The notes under the pieces are model-generated. The model saw only the letters and a list, made by a program, of their open reading frames with translations, was not told where the DNA came from and did not search any database. From NCBI GenBank assembly GCA_033239525.1, contig BSYO01000036.1:4548126-4612125 (forward strand): 64,000 nucleotides of DNA, written 5' to 3'. Positions 57,291 to 64,000 of this stretch are shown piece after piece. Every line of letters begins with the position of its first letter. The stretch's first letter is position 1. The position numbers and the translations under genes are program-made. This stretch comes from Nepenthes gracilis. Taxonomy: Eukaryota > Streptophyta > Magnoliopsida > Caryophyllales > Nepenthaceae.

Positions 57291-57926
57291 TCTAATCCCC
57301 TGTCTGATTTGCTGTTTTGGATCAAGTGGTCCATATCTGTATCTGTGACAGCTACGGGAAGGCTGACTGCTTACTTTCAGTGATTGACCGCCCTTCCTGG
57401 TCAACGCAAGTCATTACCCATCATCTTCTTCATGGGAGAGATTTCCAACAAACTTCCCCTCTCTGATGAGGATTTGATTGCCCTCTCTGACACCATCCTT
57501 ATTCCCCTGGTGTTCCGCCCATTCTAAGTGACTTTTTTAATGTCCTCCTGAGTGATCTCGCAAATGATATCCTATCTTGCTTAGATCTCGAATGAAAGAA
57601 AGTTCAACGTAGAAACAAGCTAACAAAACGAAGTGCATTCAGTTTCAAAACTAGATCCTTTGCTGATGCATCAGAATCTTGCGGGTTGAGTTGACTTGGG
57701 CTGCTAATAGCCCAGACTTACCTAATGGAAGATGGGAGGCCCCCTGCCTTAGTCTGCAGGTTTGTCCTTGATATGGCGCTTGGAATTGAATATATCTCAT
57801 GATCCACACAAATTCCAGAGAGCTGTGGTTTCCAGAACCCCTGAGAGTTACGTGTGATCATGGACCTATCTGTCTTGATACTGACGGCCTAATGAGTCCT
57901 TGTCCTTCTGCCAAATTGTTTAGATT
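57073..57926. repeat. Block A, first copy of a duplicated segment
   Basis: Begins GTTTATGGGCTGGTCTG and ends CCAAATTGTTTAGATT. The same landmarks occur in order at 61886-62642, with several indels in between. The first ~220 bp belong to the outer end of MULE copy 2. The last ~250 bp have exon-like composition and share a peptide (CDHGPICLDTDGLMSPCPSA) between copies. About 57385-57450 also contains a segment resembling the edge of the minus-strand copia LTR. Confidence 0.75.
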
Positions 57927-60900
57927 GACGAGTGCTCGGCCTATGAGCGATTCTGGTCGGCGGTGTACTCACGGGCTTTGACTTCTCCATGTTGAATGGT
58001 TGGAGCACTTTCTCAAGATAGTTCTCTTGAGACAACCAAAACTTCCTTGCCTTCCGATCGCGTAAGATTTTGACTCCTAGAATCTTCTTAGCCAATCCAA
58101 GGTCCTTCATGGCAAATGATTGTCCAAGCTGCTCCTTCAGCTTCTTTATCCGATCTCCATTGCGTCCGACGATCAGCATGTCGTCTACATAAAGGAGAAG
58201 AACAACAAAATCATCATCCGAGAACTTTTGTACAAATGCGTAATGGTCACGAGTTGTCCGTCGGTACCCCTGACTGGTCATAACTGACTCAAATTTCTTG
58301 TACCACTGCCTGGGGGCTTGCTTTAATCCGTATAGACTCTTTCTTAGTCGGCAGACAAGTTTCTCCTTCCCCTTGACTTTGAACCCCTCCGGTTGCTCCA
58401 TGTAGATCTCCTCCTCAAGCTCACCATGGAGGAATGCTGTCCGGACATCCATTTGTTCAACTTCCATGTCCTGGGTGGCAGCCAGGCCAAGCACTACCCG
58501 GACGGAGGACATTTTGACAACCGGGGCAAAGATCTCATCAAAATCAATCCCCTTTTGTTGACTGAAGCCCTTCACCACCAACCGTGCCTTGTACTTAGGT
58601 TTCTTGGTATTCTCGTCCTGCTTCAAGTGATAGACCCATATATTCTTGAGTGCCTTCTTCCCCTTAGGAAGTTTTACCAAGTCAAAGGTGTGATTTTCAT
58701 GAAGGGAGCTCATCTCCTCCTTCATGGCTTCTAGCCAGTCCTCTTTGCTGTCGTCCTTCATTGCCTCTTCGTAATCCTCGGGCTCTCCAGCATCAGTGAG
58801 CATTACATATTCATTTGGTGACAGGCGGATGGATGGCCGTTTGTCACGTGAGGACCGTCTAACAGAGACATTTCCAACTGGTTGATGAACAACTTCATCA
58901 TTGGTGTCATCCGAAGCCATGACTTCCCTTTCATTATGCTCAACCATCCCTCGACCAGGATCCTCTCCTTCTAATGATGCGGACGAGCGCCTTGGCGGCC
59001 ACTTGATCCGTTTGTTCATCGTCACATTTGGCCTTCCTGCAAATGTCTTCGATCGTTTCATTTTCAACGAAAGTTACGTCTCTAGACCGGACGAGTCTTC
59101 TGGTGGCTGGATCATAGAACCGGTAGCCCAGTTCATCTTCCCTGTAGCCCAAAAAGACGCACTGAGTCGTCTTTGGCTCCAGCTTTGTCCTTTCATCCCT
59201 TGGGACATGTACGAATGCTTTGTATCCGAATACTCGCAGATGATCATAGGACGGCTCCTTGCCCGTCCATATCTTTTCTACCACTTCACCCATCAGAGGC
59301 TTGCTGGGCGACCTGTTGACGATGTAGGCCGTCGTCCGGTGTGCTTCTGCCTAGAATGAAGCATAAAGCTTTGCTTCGGAAAGCATGCAGCGTTCTCTCT
59401 CAAAGAGCGTACGATTCATCCGTTCTGCCACCCCATTCAACTGTGGAGTCTTTGGTGGCGTTTTCTGATGCCTAATACCATGCAACCGGCAGTAGGCATC
59501 AAAGGGTCCCAAGTATTCGTCGCCGTTGTCACTACAGACGGCCTTCAGCTTTTTCCCCGTCTGGTGCTCCACTAGAGCGTGGAACTGCTCAAAGATACCA
59601 AGAACCTGGTCCTTAGTCTTTATTGGGTAGACCCATAGCCTTCTTGAGCAGTCGTCAATGAAAGAAACAAAATACTAGGCTCCACCAAAAGACTTTTCTC
59701 TGAATGGCCCACACACATCTGTGTGAACTAGTTCTAGGAGCTCCACCTTCGGACCGGACGACTCCCCATGGAATGAAACTCTCCTTTGCTTTCCAGCCAA
59801 ACAATGAGGACATGTCTTTTGTCCTTCCTCCTTTGCTCCAGTGATCAGGCATTTCTTGGCCAAGTAGGACAGCCCTTCATTACTCATGTGGCTTAGCTTT
59901 CTATACCACAGGTCCATTGTCTATGTGCTGGCTGTGGTATTCACATCTCTTGCCATTGCACAGGCCTTCATCAGATACAGGCCGACGGCCTTCTTTCCTT
60001 TTGCTACAACAAGAGATCCTCTTGTCAGCTTCCACTTTCCTTCATAGAAGGTATTGCAATAACCTTCATCATCCAGGCGTCCGGCTGAGATGACATTCAG
60101 CCGGATGTCAGGGACATGACGTACGTCCTTCAATATCAGCTTTGTCCCGTTATTTGTGACTAGGATAACATCTCCTCTGCCTACAACGGGAGATGTTTCT
60201 TCATTCCCCATCCTTATTACTCCAAAATCTCCTGGAGTATAGGATGTAAACAGCTGCCTTCTGGACGTTACGTGCAAGGTGGCACCAGAGTCGATTACCT
60301 AGCCGGACTCCTCGTCCGTCACATTTGCCACGTCTCCTTCACTTGTCAGCAGGAGACCGCCTGCTGTTACTACTGAGACGGAGGACCTTTCCTCTTCCTG
60401 TCCACTGTCACCTTTTTCTTTTTCTGTATTTTTCCGCTTCCATTTGAAGCAATGCTTATTAATGTGGCCATTCTTGCCACAGTGGTGACACTCAAGGTTT
60501 TGATACCTCGATCTTGACTTGCTGCGAGCTTTCTCTCCTTGTTTTTGACCACGGCCTCTACTTCTTCCCCTTGATTCAGTCACAAGTACCTCAGATGTCT
60601 AGGCCCCTTGTGACCTCCTTGACTCATTCATGAGTAAGGAGGCAATAACCGCGTCCAGCTTCAAAGTATCTTTGTTAAACAGCAAGGTTGTGACTATATG
60701 ATCGTAGGAGGCTGGCAGAGAGGCCAGCAGGACCAACGCCTTGTCCTCCTCCTTGATCTCTTCTTCAAGGGCGGACATCTGCGTCAATATCCGGTTGAAC
60801 TCGTCCAAATGCTTCTCAAAGCTTCCTCCTTCTGACAACCGTAGGTCGTAGAATTGCTTCTTCACATGAAGTCTGCTTGTCAAGGATTTGGACTTATACC

Positions 60901-61180
60901 GGCTTTCCAACTTCGCGGACTTCACTGTTAGGGTTAGTCAAGTACTTCTGGAGAGTGTTGTCATGGGCGAGAGTTTAATAGTGCAATTTACAAGATCTCT
61001 TTTGTCTTGCCATTCGTCATCGGTTAACTTTGCAGGCTTCTTTTCCTTCTTCTTTAGCGCCTTTATCGTCCATTCCCTGGTGAGAATGTTCTTCACCCTT
61101 TCTTACCAAAGAATGAAGTTGCCCTACCCGTTAAACGGTCAACGCTTAAACAGCAGATTCTTCGATGTTGTAGACGCCAT
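57923..61180 (-). pseudogene. Gag-Pol of the minus-strand Tork/TNT1-like element
   Basis: ATG 61178-61180 gives MASTTSKNLLFKR, then a stop. Long open stretches follow: Gag (60599-60925, SLPASYDHIVTTLLFNK), zinc knuckle CHHCGKNGHINKHC (about 60460-60500), protease (VIDSGATLHVTS just past a TAG at about 60299), GAG-pre-integrase (59675-59917, CPHCLAGKQRRVSFHG) and integrase (CSDNGDEY, TPQLNGVAERMNRT). A 392-codon frame (57889-59067) covers the whole RT, with FDEIFAPVVKMSSVR and the intact active site YVDD in LLLYVDDMLIVG. Only a handful of stops interrupt it (for example Trp to TAG before VIDSGAT and before AEAHRTTAY). It is the best-preserved pol in this window, yet its RNase H is cut off. Confidence 0.9.
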
Positions 61181-61202
61181 TAGAACAGAGTTCTCAACCT
61201 AT

Positions 61203-61213
61203 CTCTGATACCA
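61203..61213 (-). other. Primer-binding site of the minus-strand copia
   Basis: On the minus strand TGGTATCAGAG lies two bases past the LTR end, complementary to initiator tRNA-Met. Confidence 0.85.
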
Positions 61214-61215
61214 CT

Positions 61216-61885
61216 TGTTGGCCGAAAATGGGGCGGCCTACAGTCACAAGCATAAAGGGATCGAAGAGAAGGAAAGAAAGAATAATGACACCGATATTTA
61301 CGTGGAAAACCCTTATGAATCAAGGGAAAAACCACGGGATGTTGAGTCCGAAAAAATTACACTATGTATGAGATAGAGATTACAAAACAGTAATGCGGAA
61401 ATGCTCACACACTCAGTTGGGCCTTCTTCCACTCCTCTGTTTTCTTTCTTACTCTCACACACACTGCTTTTCTATTCTTACTTTTCCTTTTACACCACAC
61501 CCATTCTGCTTACCACCCACACACATATATATAGGATATACAAAGGTCTCAGCAGTTGAACCAACACGTCCTTCCTTGTGGTAGGTGCACGATTCCTAGG
61601 AGGCATGTATCAGCCTAGTAGTAAACGGCGCATGCCTTCAGCAGCAGAAAGGCAGATCTGTTGTTTTTGGGTTTCCAAGATTCACAAATAGCAGGCAACC
61701 TACTCCCTTCCAGAGACAAGGCAGTCGTGTTGTGTTGCCTTAATAAATCGGTCATCCTTCAGACCGTCCTTCTAAATGCACGTCAACATTACATTGACCG
61801 CCCTTTCTCAATCAACGTCATGTTGACCGCCCATCCGGTCAACTGAAAATTGACCGAAATTTCTTCATGGGAAAGATTTCCAACA
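61216..61885 (-). repeat. 5' LTR of the minus-strand Tork/TNT1-like element
   Basis: 670 bp, TGTTGG to CCAACA on the minus strand. The outer ~110 bp (61780-61885) carry a dense set of W-box half-sites: TTGACC or TCAAC-type motifs in both orientations, for example the pair around GTTGACCGCCCATCCGGTCA. It does not align overall with the LTR at 44035. Confidence 0.85.
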
Positions 61886-62642
61886 GTTTATGGGCTAGTC
61901 TGATTTTCATCTTTTGTTTTGTAATTTTAAATTATCATTTTAGTTATTCATTGATTTAAAAATTAACTATTTGGATTTTTAAAATAATGTATACCGTTAG
62001 GTCAAACTTTTAAATGGACAACACAAATTAAATCTTAACGCCAATTATTTTATTTTATTTTAAAAATTTTAAGATTTAAACTGTCGATTAAAAGACGATT
62101 TAGATTCGTTCTAATCCCGTCTGATTTGCTGTTTTGGATCAAGTGGTCCATATCTGTATCTGTGACAGCTACGGGAAGGCTGACTGCTTACTTTCAGTGA
62201 TTTATGCAAGTCTTAGCCATCATCTTCGCAGGGGTCTCTGAAAGGATTTGATTGCTCTCTCTGACACCATCACCATCCCCTGGTGTGCTGTAAGTGACTT
62301 TAATGTCCTGTGAGTGACTTTAATGATATCCTTCTCGACGAGAAGCAAGGTAGGAAACAAGCTAACCAAACGAAGTGCATTCAGTTTCAAAACTAGATTG
62401 CTGCTTGCGGGTTGGTTGACTTGGGCTGCTAATAGCCCAGACTTACCTAATGGAAGATGGGGAGGCCCGCTGCCTTGGTCTGCAGGCGCCTTGATATGGC
62501 GCTTGCCATTGAAGAATGGAGCCACAAATTCCCGAGAGCTCTGGTTTCCGACCCCCTGAGAGTTACGTGTGATCATGGACCTATCTGTCTTGATACTGAC
62601 GGCCTAATGAGTCCTTGTCCCTCTGCCAAATTGTTTAGATTT
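61886..62642. repeat. Block A', second copy of the duplicated segment
   Basis: Begins GTTTATGGGCTAGTCTG directly after the copia LTR and ends CCAAATTGTTTAGATT. It parallels 57073-57926 but lacks the LTR-like piece and several short stretches present there. The shared peptide segment CDHGPICLDTDGLMSPCPSA is kept. No gene family is recognised. Confidence 0.75.
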
Positions 62643-64000
62643 GAAGCTACGTGGTGTACCCTCCTAAGTATAAGAGGATGATTAAAGGCATCTAGGAGGA
62701 CTTGTTGTCGTGATTTCAAACCAAAAGCAGTTATTAGATAATGATAATAATTTTATTCATAAACTATTTATTGTAATAAAAATTAATACACCCAATTGCA
62801 TCATTCAATATCAAGTTGGATCTGACAAAAGTCAAATCATTAATGATAATCATGACTATGATCACAGGACCATTTCGAACCATTTGTCCAGATTCTAAAA
62901 CACTGACAATAACCTGTTATATAAATCGTAAGGAAAAATATTAATCCAATACCACGATATCGTCAGATTGATCCTTCATAAGTCATACAATACCACAATC
63001 TCGAGACTAAAGTAATCCGAAACAAATTTCCATTATAATACAACACACTACCTACATCATATATATTGTATCTACGAATAACCAAAATATAAATAAAATC
63101 TAAATGCGAACTAAATCTAATACAATATAAGTCAAATCTCCCGAATTGTAAGCACTTCATAACCCTTTAATTTAAAAGGGTTGGAAATAACAAAACTATG
63201 AGCTAAAAGCTATATAATCATAAATATAAGTACATAAATCAAAACGAAGAAGTAAAAACAATCAAGCACGTGTGAAATTTCATATATCGGATGTTTCAAG
63301 CAATTGAAGGTCCAAATACCAAATGTTCAAATATGATTTCGTACATAAAATTTGTAATTTGAATACGAATATTAAATAGCTTGAATATACAAAATCATTC
63401 AAAAGTCTTATGTCATAAATCCGAATGCTCAAGTCTAAAGTTTAATCCAAATAGTGATAAATTTGAATAACGATTAAAACTTACAAATCTTAAATATCAA
63501 ATATTTCAAAAGTTAAATCAGATGTAGTTATAAATATTAAAAATCTAAAACATACTCAAATTTGAAAACTAAGGACTAAAATTTAAACTTTGAGAAATGG
63601 TTACATGTATTTTTGATAACTTTAGACCAAATTGTTACCATTTAGACTTGTAAATGAGCTGTCTATATATTTCTTTCTATATATGAGGGTTAAATGCCAC
63701 TTTTTGTGCTACCTATGGATGATAAATACAATCATCAAGTCTACTTGAATATATTAGGTTGTCTAAATATATTATTTTGCTCAATTTCTTACCATGGTTC
63801 TTAGCAAAAATATCAAATTGGGGGATTCTATAATAAATGTCTAAAACTTTCCATCTTTATAGAAAAAGTACAAAATTTTTACTTCAGAGAAGTACAAATA
63901 TAAAAAAATTTTATCTATGAAAAATACAAATATCAAAATAAATAACAAAATAGAATTTAACTTGAAATTTTTTTTTTTGTAAGTAATTAAATTTAGATTA
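62643..64000. other. AT-rich intergenic DNA, no gene seen
   Basis: About 1.35 kb of AT-rich DNA. The longest open frames are about 65 codons with no recognisable motif. No TE terminus, tandem repeat or RNA gene is visible up to the end of the window. Confidence 0.6.

Larger units (their letters stand above)
57923..61885 (-). mobile_element. Tork/TNT1-like copia element on the minus strand, 3' end missing
   Basis: The 5' LTR (61216-61885) and primer-binding site (61203-61215) lie at the right. Gag, protease, integrase and RT read leftward. The element stops within RNase H (KPVSTP...STRQS) at about 57923, where block A ends, so the 3' LTR is absent. The LTR starts TGTTGG and ends CCAACA, a perfect 6-bp terminal inverted repeat. 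It is related to but distinct from the element at 44035. Confidence 0.88.

Noticed and set aside
58901..59359. Plus-strand 152-codon frame
   Set aside because: It lies opposite the integrase/RT region of the minus-strand copia, which explains its openness.
57073..62642. Blocks A and A' as LTRs of one element enclosing 57927-61885
   Set aside because: The inner DNA has its own 5' LTR and PBS in minus orientation. A and A' have no TG/CA ends, and the first part of A belongs to a MULE.

Overview
The window looks like nuclear DNA of a flowering plant, probably a eudicot. It has strongly AT-rich intergenic DNA, one spliced gene of a plant MYB/SANT-plus-bromodomain type, plant Ty1/copia and Ty3/gypsy lineages, an L1-type LINE and FAR1-type MULEs. 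I cannot name the species. Only one host gene is recognisable. Nearly everything else I can identify is a decayed transposable element.

Layout. 1-4340: AT-rich DNA with a 3-unit tandem repeat and a G-box-bearing island. 4346-8663: a complete but non-autonomous copia-type element (TSD CATTA) that encodes only Gag. 8664-14321: AT-rich spacer, then the promoter of the host gene. 14322-20760: three-exon MYB-bromodomain gene with a 4.2-kb second intron holding a MITE-like insertion and an unexplained GC-rich island; its last exon shows a frameshift. 22279-33234: an 11-kb chromodomain-type gypsy element (Tekay/Del-like, TSD TAAAT) with 3.15-kb LTRs full of CCGGAGAC subrepeats. 34352-42683: a Tat-like gypsy element (TSD GAAAC/GAAAT) that lost protease active site, RT, RNase H and integrase core but keeps an antisense extra gene with a spliceable intron. 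43375-51103: remains of a LINE whose ORF1 is split by a full-length Tork/TNT1-like copia element (44035-49928, TSD GCTGG/CCTGG). 51104-57290: two degenerate FAR1/MULE copies arranged tail to tail as an inverted repeat. 57073-62642: a duplicated block (A and A') flanking a 3'-truncated, minus-strand Tork-like copia (57923-61885). 62643-64000: AT-rich DNA without recognisable genes.

How parts relate. The copia at 44035 is younger than the LINE it interrupts. The Tat-like LTRs differ by five transitions in their first ~168 bp, whereas the Tekay-like LTRs differ much more, so the Tat-like insertion appears younger. In-frame stops in the element proteins fall mostly where Trp, Gln or Arg codons are expected, as C-to-T or G-to-A changes, which fits decay of methylated, silenced elements.

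Most interesting signal. Paired GGTCAAC...GTTGACC motifs (inverted W-boxes, the binding core of WRKY factors) recur in LTRs of three unrelated lineages here (Tekay-like, Tat-like, Tork-like). They are also amplified as 36-bp repeats upstream of the antisense gene of the Tat-like element. All alignments were made by eye; no search or structure prediction was run.
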